64,000 bases of DNA from Nitrospiraceae bacterium (GCA_035623075.1 DASPUC010000027.1:62001-126000), one strand, 5' to 3'; counted from the stretch's first letter, positions 16,765-27,246 are shown. Translations and numbers: made by a program. The notes: generated from the sequence alone by a model not told the origin.

Positions 16765-19700
16765 ATGGAACTCCCAGGGCTTCCACAGAAGCAAGGGCTC
16801 TACGACCCTCAGCACGAAAAGGATTCGTGCGGGATCGGCTTTGTTGTCAACATCAAGGGACAACAATCACATCAAATCGTCGAGCAAGGACTCAAGATCC
16901 TCGAAAATCTGACCCATCGAGGAGCGCAGGGCTGTGACCCCTGTACCGGTGATGGAGCGGGAATCCTCCTCCAAGTCCCGCACGCGTTTTTAAAACGGGC
17001 CGGCGGCGATGTCGGAGTCCATCTGCCGAACGAAGGAGAGTACGGAGTCGGAATGGTCTTTCTGCCGCCGCAGGCGGATGCGCGGCAGCAGTGCGAAACC
17101 CTCTTCGCCAAAGTCATTGCCGAAGAAGGGGCGCGTCTCTTGGGTTGGCGCGACGTGCCGGTCAAGAGCGATGCGATCGGTGAGGTGGCGCGGCGAACCG
17201 AACCCTTCATGCGACAGGTGTTCATTGCGCGGGACGTGCTCAATGAAGGGCAGTTCGAGCGGAAACTGTACGTCATCCGGAAGCGGGTCGAAGGAGCCGT
17301 TCGAGAATCGGCTATTCGTAGCCGGGAATATTTTTACATCCCGAGCCTCTCGGCCAACACCATCGTCTACAAAGGCCTGCTGTTGCCACACCAGATGCCG
17401 GCCTACTATCAGGACCTCAACGATGCGAGCCTGACGAGTGCCCTTGCACTCGTCCACTCGCGCTTCAGCACCAACACGTTCCCCACCTGGCCGCTCGCCC
17501 ATCCCTATCGCTACATCTGCCACAACGGCGAAATCAATACGCTCAAGGGCAACGTGAATTGGATGAGGGCGCGGCAAGGGCGGCTGAACTCAGAATTGTT
17601 CGGGAAAGATTTGGCCAAGCTGTACCCGATCGTCTACGAACAGCAGAGCGACTCGGCCTGTCTGGACAATGCCGTCGAGTTCCTCACGATGGGTGGCCGC
17701 TCGCTCCCGCACGCGATGATGATGTTGATTCCCGAGCCGTGGGTGGCGAATCCGCAGATGGACCTCGATCGCCGCGGCTTCTACGAATACCATGCAGCCA
17801 TGCAGGAGCCCTGGGACGGTCCCGCTGCGGTCTGCTTCACCGACGGCAAATTGATCGGGGCGACGCTGGATCGCAACGGTCTGCGCCCCTGCCGCTATCA
17901 GGTGACGACGGACGGCCTCGTGGTGCTCGCGTCGGAAGCGGGCGTGCTCCCGATGGAGATTCAGAAGATCCGGCAGAAAGGCCGGTTGATGCCGGGACGG
18001 ATGTTTCTGGTGGATACGGTCCAGGGCCGCATCATCGACGATGAAGAAGTGAAGGCCGAGATCATGAGCCGGAAACCCTACCGGTCCTGGGTCACGCAGT
18101 ATCGAATCTCGCTCGACGAACTGCCGGAGCCGATCAACGTGCCCCAGCCGGACCATCCGACGATCCGGCAGCGGCAACAGGCCTTCGGTTACACCGTCGA
18201 AGAATTGAAAATGGTCGTCACTCCCATGGTGGTCGAGGGGCAGGAAGCCGTGTCCTCAATGGGTACCGACACGCCGTTGGCCGTGTTGTCCGACCGTCCG
18301 CAATTGCTGTTCAAATATTTTAAACAACTCTTTGCGCAGGTAACCAACCCGCCGATCGATCCGATCCGCGAAGAACTGGTCATGTCGCTCACGACCAGCA
18401 TCGGGCCCAAGCCCAATCTGATGGACGAGCATCCGGAGTCCTGCCGTCGGATCAGAGTGAAGCAGCCGATTCTGACCAATGCCGATCTGCAGAAGATTCG
18501 GGAGATCGCCGATCCTCATTTCAAGAGCAAGACGCTCAAGATGCTCTTCCGCGTTGCCGAAGGTCCGGAGGGGTTGGGCGCCGCCGTCGATGAGCTTTGC
18601 CGGCAGGCTTCGCAAGCGATCAAGGAAGGCTACAAGTTCCTCATTCTGAGCGATCGCGGCGTGAACGAGGAGTGGGCGCCGATTCCGAGCCTGCTAGGCG
18701 TGGCGGCGGTGCATCATCACCTCGTCCGCGAATGCACGAGAACAGAGGTCGGGCTCACACTGGAAACCGGCGAGCCGCGCGACGTGCACCACTTCGCTTC
18801 TTTGATCGGCTATGGAGCCGGCACCGTCAATCCCTACCTGGTCTTCGAGTCGCTCGTCGACATGGAGCGGGACGGATACTTACCGGAAGGCGTGGATGCT
18901 CAAACTGCCGAGGGCAAGTTCATCAAGGCCATCAACAAGGGGCTGCTCAAGATCTTCTCGAAGATGGGGATTTCCACCGTCCAGTCCTATTGCGGCGCTC
19001 AGATCTTCGAAGCGATCGGGCTCAACCACGAGGTGATTGACCGATACTTCACCGGCACGCCGTCGCGGGTCGAAGGGATCGGGATCCGCGAGATCGGCGA
19101 AGAAACTTTGCGGCGTCATCGGCTGGCCTACGAGCCGGCACCGATCAGACAACTCGATTTCGGCGGCGAGATTCACTATCGGATTCAAGGCGAGCACCAT
19201 AATTGGAATCCGGACACGATCTATAAACTCCAGCACGCGACGAAGGCGAACGATCCCAAAACCTTTACGGAGTTCTCGCAACTCGTCAACGATGAGAGCA
19301 AGCGGCGGTCCAACCTGCGCGGCCTGCTTGAGTTCAAATTTTTGCCGGAGCCGATTTCCCTCGACGAGGTTGAGCCGGCCAAAGAGATCGTCAAACGGTT
19401 CACGACCGGCGCGATGTCGTACGGCTCGATCAGCAAGGAAGCGCACGAGACCCTCGCCATCGCCATGAATCGCCTGGGCGCCAAGAGCAATACCGGCGAG
19501 GGCGGGGAAGATCCGGAGCGGTTCAAACCTTTGCCGAACGGCGATTCCAAGAACAGCTACATCAAACAGGTGGCGTCGGCGCGATTCGGTGTGACCAGCC
19601 ATTATCTGATCAATGCCAAGGAGCTCCAGATCAAGATGGCGCAAGGCGCCAAGCCGGGCGAGGGCGGCCAGTTGCCAGGGCACAAGGTGGATGAAATCAT

Positions 19701-21282
19701 CGCGCGGCTGCGCTATGCGACGCCGGGCGTGCAATTGATTTCGCCGCCGCCGCACCACGACATCTATTCGATCGAAGATTTGGCCCAGCTCATTTTCGAT
19801 TTGAAGAATTCTAATCCGGATGCGGCCGTGTCCGTGAAACTCGTGGCCGAAGTCGGCGTCGGCACAGTCGCGGCAGGAGTCGCGAAGGCTCATGCAGACA
19901 AGGTATTGATCAGCGGCGACTCGGGCGGGACCGGGGCCTCTCCGCTCTCGTCCATCAAATATGCCGGCGTGCCGTGGGAATTGGGCTTGGCGGAGACGCA
20001 TCAAACGCTGGTGCTGAACGATTTGCGCGGACGCATCCGTGTCGAGACCGACGGTCAGATGAAGACGGGCCGCGACGTGGCCATCGCCACGCTGCTCGGA
20101 GCGGAAGAGTACGGGTTTGCCACCGCACCGCTGATCGTCGAAGGCTGCATCATGATGCGGAAGTGCCATCTCAATACCTGTCCCGTGGGTATCGCCACGC
20201 AGGACCCGGAGTTGCGGAAGAAGTTCGCCGGGAAACCGGAGCACATCGTGAATTTCTTTTTCTTCGTGGCAGAGGAGTTGCGCCAGATCATGGCGAAACT
20301 CGGGTTCCGCACGATCAACGAGATGGTCGGCCGCGTGGACAAGCTGAAGATCCAGAAGGCGGTCGATCACTGGAAGGCGAAGGGCCTGGACCTCACCCCG
20401 TTGCTCAAGATGCCGGAGGTCGGGCCGGAGATTCCTCGCTACTGCGTGCAGAAGCAGGATCACGGATTGGCCGAGATTCTCGACAACAAGCTCATCGAGC
20501 TCTGCAAGCGCGCGCTCGAAAAAGGCGAGAGAGTTACGCTCGATCTTCCGATCCGGAACGTGAATCGAACCGTGGGGACGATGTTGTCGAGTCGCATCGC
20601 CAGGAAGTACGGTTTGGAAGGCCTCCCGCCCGACACGATCTCGATCAAGTTCACGGGCTCTGCCGGTCAGTCGTTCGGCGCGTTCTTGTCTCGTGGCATC
20701 ACGCTGACCCTGGAGGGTGAGTCGAACGATTATCTTGGGAAGGGTTTGTCCGGCGGCAAGATCATCGTCTTCCCGCCGAAGCAGGCGATCTTCAATCCCG
20801 AAGAGACGATCCTCATCGGCAACACCTCACTGTATGGGGCTACGCAAGGCGAAGCCTACTTCTACGGTATGGCGGGCGAACGGTTCGCTGTGCGGAACAG
20901 CGGCGCTCGCGCGGTCATCGAGGGCACCGGCGACCACGGATGCGAATACATGACCGGTGGCGTCGTCGTGGTCCTCGGCCGGACCGGGAGAAATTTTGCG
21001 GCGGGGATGTCCGGCGGTGTGGCCTTTGTGCTGGATGAACAGGATAAATTCCAGTCGCGCTGCAATCTCGGAATGGTCGAATTGGAACCGGTGAAACTGA
21101 AAGAAGACAAGAAGCTCCTGCACGAAATGATCACGTCGCATTTCATGTTCACGGGAAGCCGCAAGGCCAAACAGGTGCTAGACTCATGGGAGGCGATGCT
21201 GCCGAAGTTCGTGAAGGTCATGCCGGTCGACTACAAGCGCGTGCTCGAAGAGCGGAAGCGGAAAGCTGCCACGAAGACGTGA
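16765..21282 (+). CDS. gltB: Glutamate synthase (NADPH) large subunit
   Basis: 1505 residues, full length for the alpha subunit. It transfers the glutamine amide nitrogen to 2-oxoglutarate. The class II glutamine amidotransferase domain begins at Cys22 (KDSCGIGF), implying removal of a 21-residue propeptide. A central domain and the FMN-binding synthase barrel follow, with [12 protein letters not shown] and [16 protein letters not shown]. The 3Fe-4S cluster ligands are in [15 protein letters not shown] (C-x5-C-x4-C). The C-terminal GXGXG beta-helix domain comes last (GKGLSGGKI). Operon with gltD 88 bases downstream. Assimilates ammonium together with glutamine synthetase. Confidence 0.97.
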   Translation: MELPGLPQKQGLYDPQHEKDSCGIGFVVNIKGQQSHQIVEQGLKILENLTHRGAQGCDPCTGDGAGILLQVPHAFLKRAGGDVGVHLPNEGEYGVGMVFLPPQADARQQCETLFAKVIAEEGARLLGWRDVPVKSDAIGEVARRTEPFMRQVFIARDVLNEGQFERKLYVIRKRVEGAVRESAIRSREYFYIPSLSANTIVYKGLLLPHQMPAYYQDLNDASLTSALALVHSRFSTNTFPTWPLAHPYRYICHNGEINTLKGNVNWMRARQGRLNSELFGKDLAKLYPIVYEQQSDSACLDNAVEFLTMGGRSLPHAMMMLIPEPWVANPQMDLDRRGFYEYHAAMQEPWDGPAAVCFTDGKLIGATLDRNGLRPCRYQVTTDGLVVLASEAGVLPMEIQKIRQKGRLMPGRMFLVDTVQGRIIDDEEVKAEIMSRKPYRSWVTQYRISLDELPEPINVPQPDHPTIRQRQQAFGYTVEELKMVVTPMVVEGQEAVSSMGTDTPLAVLSDRPQLLFKYFKQLFAQVTNPPIDPIREELVMSLTTSIGPKPNLMDEHPESCRRIRVKQPILTNADLQKIREIADPHFKSKTLKMLFRVAEGPEGLGAAVDELCRQASQAIKEGYKFLILSDRGVNEEWAPIPSLLGVAAVHHHLVRECTRTEVGLTLETGEPRDVHHFASLIGYGAGTVNPYLVFESLVDMERDGYLPEGVDAQTAEGKFIKAINKGLLKIFSKMGISTVQSYCGAQIFEAIGLNHEVIDRYFTGTPSRVEGIGIREIGEETLRRHRLAYEPAPIRQLDFGGEIHYRIQGEHHNWNPDTIYKLQHATKANDPKTFTEFSQLVNDESKRRSNLRGLLEFKFLPEPISLDEVEPAKEIVKRFTTGAMSYGSISKEAHETLAIAMNRLGAKSNTGEGGEDPERFKPLPNGDSKNSYIKQVASARFGVTSHYLINAKELQIKMAQGAKPGEGGQLPGHKVDEIIARLRYATPGVQLISPPPHHDIYSIEDLAQLIFDLKNSNPDAAVSVKLVAEVGVGTVAAGVAKAHADKVLISGDSGGTGASPLSSIKYAGVPWELGLAETHQTLVLNDLRGRIRVETDGQMKTGRDVAIATLLGAEEYGFATAPLIVEGCIMMRKCHLNTCPVGIATQDPELRKKFAGKPEHIVNFFFFVAEELRQIMAKLGFRTINEMVGRVDKLKIQKAVDHWKAKGLDLTPLLKMPEVGPEIPRYCVQKQDHGLAEILDNKLIELCKRALEKGERVTLDLPIRNVNRTVGTMLSSRIARKYGLEGLPPDTISIKFTGSAGQSFGAFLSRGITLTLEGESNDYLGKGLSGGKIIVFPPKQAIFNPEETILIGNTSLYGATQGEAYFYGMAGERFAVRNSGARAVIEGTGDHGCEYMTGGVVVVLGRTGRNFAAGMSGGVAFVLDEQDKFQSRCNLGMVELEPVKLKEDKKLLHEMITSHFMFTGSRKAKQVLDSWEAMLPKFVKVMPVDYKRVLEERKRKAATKT

Positions 21283-21283
21283 G

Positions 21284-21357
21284 GCGTGACACGTGATGCG
21301 TGACGCGAACAAACAGAAAGTTTCTGCATTCGGAGGCATGGCGCATCACGCATAACG
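21284..21357. repeat. GCGTGACGCG/GCATCACG intergenic repeats between gltB and gltD
   Basis: At 21284-21307 the sequence carries GTGACACGTGATGCGTGACG-type units, whose reverse complement contains CGCGTCACGCATCACG, found in the murU leader too. A related GCGCATCACGCATAACG lies at 21341-21357, and a CAGAAA-G-TTTCTG palindrome at 21314-21326. The repeats lie between two genes expected to be co-transcribed, so the RNA could fold here. Confidence 0.65.
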
Positions 21358-21370
21358 AGAGCTAGAAGAA

Positions 21371-22807
21371 ATGGGTGATCCCAAAGGCTTCATGAAATAT
21401 GCCCGCGAGGGTCCTAACCGAAAACCAGTCGAGCTGCGCGTGCTCGACTGGAAGGAGATGTACGAGCCCATCTCCGAAGACAAGCTCAAGCTCCAGGGGG
21501 CCCGCTGTATGGATTGCGGCGTGCCGTTCTGCCAGGGCAACACCGGCTGTCCGGTCGTCAACCTGATTCCCGAGTGGAACGATCTCGTCTACCGCGGCCG
21601 TTGGAGGGACGCGCTCAAGGCACTACATACGACCAACAACTTTCCAGAGTTCACCGGCCGCCTGTGCCCCGCTCCCTGCGAGGGCGCTTGCGTACTCGGC
21701 ATCAATGAAGATCCGGTCTCGATTCGCATTATCGAATGGAACATCATCGACCGGGGATTCAACGAAGGCTATGTCGAACCGGTGCTGCCGGTCACGAAGA
21801 CGGGAAAGACCGTGGCGATCGTCGGCTCAGGACCGGCTGGTTTAGCGGCGGCACAGCAACTCGCACGCGCGGGCCACAGCGTCACGCTCTTTGAAAAGGC
21901 CGATCGCATCGGTGGACTGCTCCGCTACGGCATTCCCGACTTCAAGATGGAAAAGTGGGTCATCGACCGGCGGCTGGAGCAGATGAAGGCTGAAGGCGTC
22001 GAGTTCAAGACCGGCGTGACCATCGGCAAGGACATCACGGGTGAGCAGCTGCGGACCCAGTTCGATGCCGTGGGCCTGACCATCGGAGCCGAGCAGGCGC
22101 GTGAACTGCCGATTCCAGGCCGTGAACTCAAGGGGGTTCACCTGGCGATGGACTATCTCACGCAGCAGAACAGGCGGACGGCCGGCATTCCCATCACGGA
22201 GGAGCCGATCACCGCCAAGGGGAAGCGTGTCGTCATCATCGGCGGCGGGGACACAGGCTCGGACTGTTTGGGAACGACGCACCGGCAGGGTTGCGTGGAA
22301 GTGCACCAGTTCGAGTTACTGCCGGAGCCGCCTCCGAAACGAGCCGATTCGACCCCTTGGCCGCTCTGGCCCATGCAGTTGCGAACCTCCCACGCACACG
22401 AAGAAGGCTGCGACCGCCAATGGAGCGTTTCAACAACGAAGTTCACAGGGCACAACGGGCACGTGACCAAGCTCCATGCTCATCGGGTGGAGTTCCAGAA
22501 CGGGAAGTTCACGCCGATACCGAACACCGACTTCGGCATGGACGTCGATCTCGTGCTCCTGGCGATGGGGTTCACCGGTCCGGTCAAGAATGGTCTGCTC
22601 GACAGCCTTGGCGTGAAGTACGATCAACGCGGCGCGGTCGCAGTCGACGAGAATTTTATGACCAACCTCGATGGCGTCTTTGCCGGCGGCGACACGAAGC
22701 GCGGCGCCTCGCTGATCGTCTGGGCCATCGCCGAAGGGCGAAAGATGGCGGCGGGGATCGATAAGTATCTGCAAGCAGGAAAATCTGCAAAGAAGTCAGC
22801 TTCCTAG
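21371..22807 (+). CDS. gltD: Glutamate synthase small subunit
   Basis: 478 residues, the expected length of the beta subunit, which feeds electrons from NADPH to the large subunit. The N-terminal region carries cysteine clusters for Fe-S centres (CMDCGVPFC, CPAPCEGAC). The FAD site is VAIVGSGPAGLAAAQQLARAG near 140, and the NADPH site is VVIIGGGDTGSDCLG near 285. The C-terminal FAD motif is LDGVFAGGDTKRGAS. Start at ATG 21371 with AGAAGAA-like sequence before it. Confidence 0.96.
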   Translation: MGDPKGFMKYAREGPNRKPVELRVLDWKEMYEPISEDKLKLQGARCMDCGVPFCQGNTGCPVVNLIPEWNDLVYRGRWRDALKALHTTNNFPEFTGRLCPAPCEGACVLGINEDPVSIRIIEWNIIDRGFNEGYVEPVLPVTKTGKTVAIVGSGPAGLAAAQQLARAGHSVTLFEKADRIGGLLRYGIPDFKMEKWVIDRRLEQMKAEGVEFKTGVTIGKDITGEQLRTQFDAVGLTIGAEQARELPIPGRELKGVHLAMDYLTQQNRRTAGIPITEEPITAKGKRVVIIGGGDTGSDCLGTTHRQGCVEVHQFELLPEPPPKRADSTPWPLWPMQLRTSHAHEEGCDRQWSVSTTKFTGHNGHVTKLHAHRVEFQNGKFTPIPNTDFGMDVDLVLLAMGFTGPVKNGLLDSLGVKYDQRGAVAVDENFMTNLDGVFAGGDTKRGASLIVWAIAEGRKMAAGIDKYLQAGKSAKKSAS

Positions 22808-23393
22808 TTTTCTCATTCAATCTAGGGCCAGCCTGGTCGATCCCTCGTGCTCGCGGAACGCGGCACACAACAAACACTGGAATGACACCCGTATCGCTCC
22901 TTTGCTCCCGGAGTGCGCACGCAAGATCAATTAGATTATGAATAAAGGGCGGTGCTCCCTCCATGGGCGCAGTAGGATCGACACAGGTGTCATTCCCGAG
23001 GGAGCTTATGATCAAGCTTTGAGGCGGCGTTGAATCGGGCGGTGCTCGCTTGGGTGAATGGCACGTCTCGGCGTGCCATAGGGTTGGGCGGGTGAAAAAG
23101 CGGCGCGCACTCGAGGATCAACCAGGCCACCCCTCTGAAAAGACGTACGAGCGAGCTTGGAGGGACTATCGAATGTTGAACGGGCGCACGTCAGCCCAGC
23201 CGCTCCAGTTAAAGAGTGTTGGCAGGAATAGGCCGCCAATTGGTCTGTCCCCGCTCAGATGGAAGCGAGCGCAAGGTACTTGCTTCATTAGTGAGGAAGC
23301 GCATAGGATTTGCCATTGGGGTCTACTTATGAAGATGTGTTCAGCGTGTTTAAAGATGGCTCGAGGACTGGCAATTAGAGACGGAGGAGCAAT
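22808..23393. other. 586-base gene-free spacer with an 11-bp inverted repeat
   Basis: No convincing gene. Short frames here (for example 23050-23412) lack ribosome sites and recognisable content. The one clear structure is an exact 11-base inverted repeat GGAATGACACC at 22879-22889 and GGTGTCATTCC at 22986-22996, 96 bases apart, which could be the ends of a decayed small element. GGAGGAG-type ribosome sequence just before 23394 belongs to the next gene. Confidence 0.5.
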
Positions 23394-24712
23394 ATGGGTG
23401 ACGCGCGGATAGAACTATCTGACACTGGCGTCCGAATCGAAGACTTAGAGGTCCCAAAGAAGGACGTAGCAGATTTCCTCAGCCGCGTTCCTGAGCCAGA
23501 GCGGGAAGCGACTCTAATTCAAGCGATCGAAGTCGGGGTCTTTTGCCTTCAGCGAGCCCGCACAAGCCAGGATCTTGACTTTGTCAAACGGCAGGTGGAA
23601 TCCCTGATCGGTACCGTCCGGGCTACAGTGGAAAAGATCCCTGAGGAGACCCAGAAGGCGATGGCGGCAAAAATCGGCACGGGTGAGGGGCAGGTACTGG
23701 CCCCGGTCCAGAGTTTGGTGGCCGAGGTGTCAAGGGGCGCGAGCGATAAAATCCAAGAAGTGAAGAATCTTCTCTCGCAGGAAATCGATCCTCGTGACGA
23801 GAATACAACCCTTGGCAAGGCTCTTCGTACTCTGCGAGATCTGCTTGATCCGAACAGAACTGATTCTATCCAAGGAACTCTGGCTGCGAAAATAAAAGAA
23901 GTGACTACGGGAGACGGGGTACTCGCTCAGGCTGTCAAAAATGTTGTCGGGGACGCCGTGAAACCCCTTGCGGATCGGGTAGACTCTTTAGCCAAGGAAG
24001 TGCGTGGCAAAGAGGCGGCGGCGGAGGCCTTGGCACAAACAACTGAAAAGGGAACCCCATATGAAGAAGAGGTTTTGGGTCGCCTTCAGGCATGGGGCCA
24101 GACAATAGGTGCCGAGATAGACCACGTTGGCGGGGATAACAAGCCTGGTGACATCACCATCAGGGCTACCGGTCCTGCAGACGATTCATCGAAGTGTCTG
24201 TTCGTGGTGGAGGTCCGGGACCGCGAGTCACCCAAAGGGAGGAAGGCCGTATCTGATACCTATCAGCTGCAATGGCAGAACGTGGCGCGACTTACGCTAT
24301 CTATCTGAGCCGTACTCAGGAGGGTCTTGCTCAGGAACTCGGCGAATGGGCCGAGGGAGTTTGTGATCGAGGTCCATGGGTTGCATGCACGGACGAGCAC
24401 CTAGGAACGGCGGTACGCTTTCTCCTCGTCCAGTGGGCTATTGCTCTGAAACGGGCGGTAAGCCCGACTCTGGATGCCACAGCGGCTCAAGCACAGATCC
24501 AAAGGATTAGAACTGCTCTCGGGAGGGTCAAAACCATAAACACAAAGGCGACTGCGGTAAGGACTGGTGCCGATGAAATTCAACGAGAAGCCCAGGCCTT
24601 GCGCGATGACGTAAAGGATGCGTTGTCGGACTTGGAGGAATCGTTACGTCTCAAGCCAGATCAAGAATCGACTCTAGTTGCTCAGCAGGCTCCTGAAGCT
24701 GCTAGCAGTTGA
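23394..24712 (+). pseudogene. Coiled-coil protein with PD-(D/E)XK-like domain, split by a frameshift
   Basis: Two adjacent frames together make one roughly 440-residue protein. The first (23394-24308) begins after a GGAGGAG site, with long helical coiled segments, then a nuclease-like core: GTPYEEEVLGRLQAW, KPGDITI, VVEVRDRESPKGRKA. The second (24272-24712) continues naturally with AMAERGATYAIYLSRTQEGLA and a coiled tail. Homologous proteins, as I recall them, read continuously through this junction (EAKDR... LDEAMENRGA pattern), so one base appears to be missing around 24255-24272. No slippery heptamer is seen, so programmed frameshifting is unlikely. The usual Lys of ExK is Arg here. Function unknown; possibly DNA-associated. 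Confidence 0.65.
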
Positions 24713-24718
24713 GGTGAG

Positions 24719-24748
24719 GAACGGCTATGCTAATCAGGTGAGCCGTTC
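24719..24748. other. Hairpin GAACGGCT / AGCCGTTC
   Basis: Perfect 8-base stem (24719-24726 with 24741-24748) just after the stop codon of the frameshifted gene. No T-run follows directly. Confidence 0.5.
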
Positions 24749-24814
24749 TCTCGAATTGTGCTGTAACGCCGGTTTCCCCACTTCTTCCGCATCCCAAGGC
24801 CGCATTTCTTATTA

Positions 24815-24856
24815 AGGCGACGGGTCTATGAGCGACTCGTCGCCTGATTTTTTTTA
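24815..24856 (+). terminator. Rho-independent terminator
   Basis: Stem AGGCGACGGG at 24815-24824 pairs with CTCGTCGCCT at 24836-24845 (one G-T), followed by GATTTTTTTT. It closes transcription of the frameshifted gene. The remaining 24857-25110 holds no recognisable gene. Confidence 0.85.
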
Positions 24857-25116
24857 GTGGATGTCAACTCTCTCGCGGGTGACGCCGATCAGGACCCCGT
24901 CCGCCCGCAACGGAAGGGGAGAGCAGCGGTTCGACAGAGGGAAGGATAACGAGCGCGGAAAAGCGAACGGGGTGACGAAGATTGAAACGCTCCCACGGGG
25001 GGATGGGTGAAGTGAGGACGGATGGGGTGATCGGCGACAGGACCCGCGTTATTCAAATAAGAACGGAAGTTGTCCGTTTCCGTTGAGATCCGGCAGTCAT
25101 CATTCTGTTGGAAGCC

Positions 25117-25125
25117 TGCTATACT
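25117..25125 (+). promoter_or_regulatory. Possible extended -10 promoter for the DUF5069 gene
   Basis: TGCTATACT at 25117-25125 matches an extended -10 element (TGn TATAAT with one mismatch). No good -35 is seen at the usual distance. Transcription would start near 25132, about 27 bases before the ATG at 25159. Confidence 0.4.
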
Positions 25126-25158
25126 TTTGGTTTTCGTATCTGTATTCTTCTGCTCAAT

Positions 25159-25596
25159 ATGATCTTGCCAAGGTATCCTCGCAGTCCCAAAGCCCTCCTT
25201 GGCGGCATTGCCCATCTCGGGCGGTTTATTGACAAGATTCGCTTACGGAACGAAGGCAAGATTCAAGATTACAACTACATCACGACAGGATTTGACAAGC
25301 ATCTCACCGAGTTTCTCGGGATCGACGCCAAGGCGTTTGAGCAGCGGGTGTTGGCCGGAGGAACGGATGAAGAATTCCTTGCGTGGGTTGTGGCCCATGG
25401 GAAGACGCGGACGTCGGAAGAGATCGAACAATGGAACCACATTCTACTGTCGTCTCGTCCGAAAGATGATGCAGCCTGCCAGCGGTTTCAGGGGCGTCTC
25501 CAAGACATCGCAGCAAAGCGCAGCGTGCCGGTCAGTTCCCTTCCACCTGTTTCTACGTGGGCCGATGTGATTGAACTCGACGAAGAGCGACTCTGA
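25159..25596 (+). CDS. DUF5069 domain protein
   Basis: 145 residues, small soluble. The N-terminus YPRSPKALLGGIAHLGRFIDK and the downstream YNYITTGFDKHLTEFLGID are the pattern of DUF5069, a family of unknown function. Start ATG 25159 is chosen because homologues begin near the RSPK motif; the 17 codons upstream read as untranslated sequence. No ribosome site is obvious. It stands alone between a terminator and the next gene. Confidence 0.75.
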   Translation: MILPRYPRSPKALLGGIAHLGRFIDKIRLRNEGKIQDYNYITTGFDKHLTEFLGIDAKAFEQRVLAGGTDEEFLAWVVAHGKTRTSEEIEQWNHILLSSRPKDDAACQRFQGRLQDIAAKRSVPVSSLPPVSTWADVIELDEERL

Positions 25597-25816
25597 CCAG
25601 CTGTGAACGTGGGGCAGGATGGCTGCGACAGAGGCCGTTTCGCCACAGACCACCAGGGGTACGGAAACAAGCCCTTTGGGATGTCCGCGCAATTTCTCGA
25701 AAGGTATGGTAAAAACCTGCATTGTCCGTGGCATCCGGCTTGCGTAAACAAGAAACGATAAAAGGCGGGGCAAGTCTCGCTGAAAGCAGAGCAACTTTAA
25801 CCATGGGAGGATCGAT

Positions 25817-26062
25817 ATGAAGAGAGCTTTAGCGATGTTAACCGCGAGCGCAGTTCTTTTTGCATTCACGAGTGTCATGGCTCAAGCACCGGCTCCGGCG
25901 CCCGCACCGGCCCCGGCAGCTCCAGCTCCGGCGCAACCATCGGCTCCGTCAATGGAAACGCCGAAGGCTGAGAACAAGAAAGAGGAGAAGGGAGAGCATA
26001 AAGGCAAAGGCAAGGGCCATGGAAAGAGGAAGCACGAAAAGGAGAAGGAAAATAAGCAGTAA
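25817..26062 (+). CDS. Small secreted Ala-Pro / Lys-Glu-His-rich protein
   Basis: 81 residues with a good ribosome site (GGGAGG). A signal peptide (hydrophobic core to about residue 22, cleavage after VMA) is followed by an APAPAPAP tract and then an extremely charged tail rich in Lys, Glu, Gly and His (EEKGEHKGKGKGHGKRKHEK). No fold is predicted; the tail could bind anionic polymers or metal. It has its own terminator, so it is a monocistronic gene. No family recognised. Confidence 0.75.
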   Translation: MKRALAMLTASAVLFAFTSVMAQAPAPAPAPAPAAPAPAQPSAPSMETPKAENKKEEKGEHKGKGKGHGKRKHEKEKENKQ

Positions 26063-26100
26063 CGCCGTTTCGCGTTGCCCACGTTCGAGTGAAATCAGAA

Positions 26101-26135
26101 GGGCGGCCGGCTTAGAGAGCCGGCCGCCCTTTCAT
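26101..26135 (+). terminator. Strong rho-independent terminator
   Basis: Perfect 11-base stem GGGCGGCCGGC (26101-26111) with GCCGGCCGCCC (26119-26129), 7-base loop, followed by TTTCATTTCT. It ends the small secreted protein gene. Confidence 0.9.
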
Positions 26136-26177
26136 TTCTCCCTCTGCGCGAAAGAGTTGTAGGTACTGAACAGTTCG

Positions 26178-26609
26178 CTAGGCGGCGATCTTCGTCAGAA
26201 GCTTCTTGACTTCGACATGCGCGAAAATAACATCAGGTTCCCGTTGGAGCGCTTCATAATAGCTCCGTTCAAATCCATCACCTTGTTCGGAAGGGCGAAT
26301 CAACGCCCGAACTTCCGTCAGGAAGTGGGCGACCTCGACGTCCGTCAGTTCCGTGTCATCCTCCAGGAGTTCGTCGATCCGTACCACCATTTGCGACAAA
26401 GGATGCAGCCAGGTGAACCATGGGTCATTCAGCACCAGTTGTAACAATTTGCCCGTGGAACCGACTCGTCCGTTAATCCGCTCGTAGGTCACCTGTTCCG
26501 CGACGATGAGCGCCTTGTGGAGCCCTAACAGGCCTCGTCGAATATCCATGAGAATCTGCCGGCGGGGATCCGACATCCGTGGGGTGATCTGTCTGTGGGG
26601 GGACCTCAT
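26178..26609 (-). CDS. Conserved-looking hypothetical helical protein
   Basis: Up to 143 residues; Met12 at 26576 is an equally plausible start, as neither has a ribosome site. The protein is all-helical by appearance (RRQILMDIRRGLLGLHKALIVAEQ, LLQLVLNDPWFTWLHPLSQM, VEVAHFLTEVRALI) with no membrane segment, signal or cofactor motif. The repeated acidic stretch DELLEDDTELTD is notable. I cannot assign a function. It converges on the terminator of the preceding gene. Confidence 0.65.
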   Translation of the reverse strand: MRSPHRQITPRMSDPRRQILMDIRRGLLGLHKALIVAEQVTYERINGRVGSTGKLLQLVLNDPWFTWLHPLSQMVVRIDELLEDDTELTDVEVAHFLTEVRALIRPSEQGDGFERSYYEALQREPDVIFAHVEVKKLLTKIAA

Positions 26610-26740
26610 ACGAATTATTCTAGCAGGTTCGCGGAAATTCGCTTGGAGATGAGAAAATTTCGACGGAGATCACAGGGATAGACTTACCCTCTCGGGAAAT
26701 CTCTGTCCGAATGAGGCAGCAGGTGTAAAAGAGAGAAGGC

Positions 26741-27163
26741 CTAGCGACCGAACCGGCCTCCGCCACCAGAGGACCCGAATGGTGACGTGCCTCCTGAGGA
26801 GAATGGGACAGCCGGTGCGGCGCGTGACTGAGGCATCAGCGATCCGTTGAGAGTAAAAGGCAGCACCGGCGCCGGCGTGAGGTTGTTCGGCGGCTCCGGT
26901 GAGCCGAACGTCGTGATGGTTCCCGTCGTCGTCCCGCCTTGTGGATTGGTGAAAGAGTAAGACTGGAATCCCCCGCCCAGGTTTGTGATCGTGCCACTGT
27001 TGCCGTGCGAATCGGAGTAGATCGAATATGAATCACCCAGGTGGGTGATCGTCCCGCTGGTTCCGTCACTGCTCTGAAAGATACTGACTTGTGCCTCTGC
27101 GATTGCTCCCCCAAGCACGAGCCATGCGCTTGAGGCCATGAGAAGTGCCAGTCGGATCGTCAT
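26741..27163 (-). CDS. Small secreted protein with SGTIT repeats
   Basis: 140 residues. A signal peptide (about 1-24, AEA-Q) is followed by three repeats of the pattern GTIT-x-LG/FG at residues 37, 57 and 81 with intervening Ser/Tyr-rich strands (DSYSIYSDSHGNS), suggesting short beta-strand repeats of an exported or surface protein. The C-terminus is low complexity, Gly/Ser-rich (SSGGTSPFGSSGGGGRFGR). Not recognised as a known family. Confidence 0.65.
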   Translation of the reverse strand: MTIRLALLMASSAWLVLGGAIAEAQVSIFQSSDGTSGTITHLGDSYSIYSDSHGNSGTITNLGGGFQSYSFTNPQGGTTTGTITTFGSPEPPNNLTPAPVLPFTLNGSLMPQSRAAPAVPFSSGGTSPFGSSGGGGRFGR

Positions 27164-27246
27164 CGACGCCCCTCCAGCAAACGGAAGGATAACTTATTGT
27201 ACTCCTCCTACGGGCCGCAAGGGGAGGGGACATCGGCAGCAATGTC

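Noticed and set aside
18880-20463. 527-codon open frame antisense to gltB
   Set aside because: It lies wholly inside a clear glutamate synthase frame, is low in hydrophobic order and has no family motifs; long antisense frames are expected in GC-rich genes.
23050-23412. 120-codon plus-strand frame in the gltD spacer
   Set aside because: No ribosome site, no homology that I can recognise, and cysteine/arginine-rich random-looking text.
24250-24275. Programmed ribosomal frameshifting at the coiled-coil nuclease-like gene
   Set aside because: No slippery heptamer or downstream pseudoknot could be seen; a simple deletion fits better.
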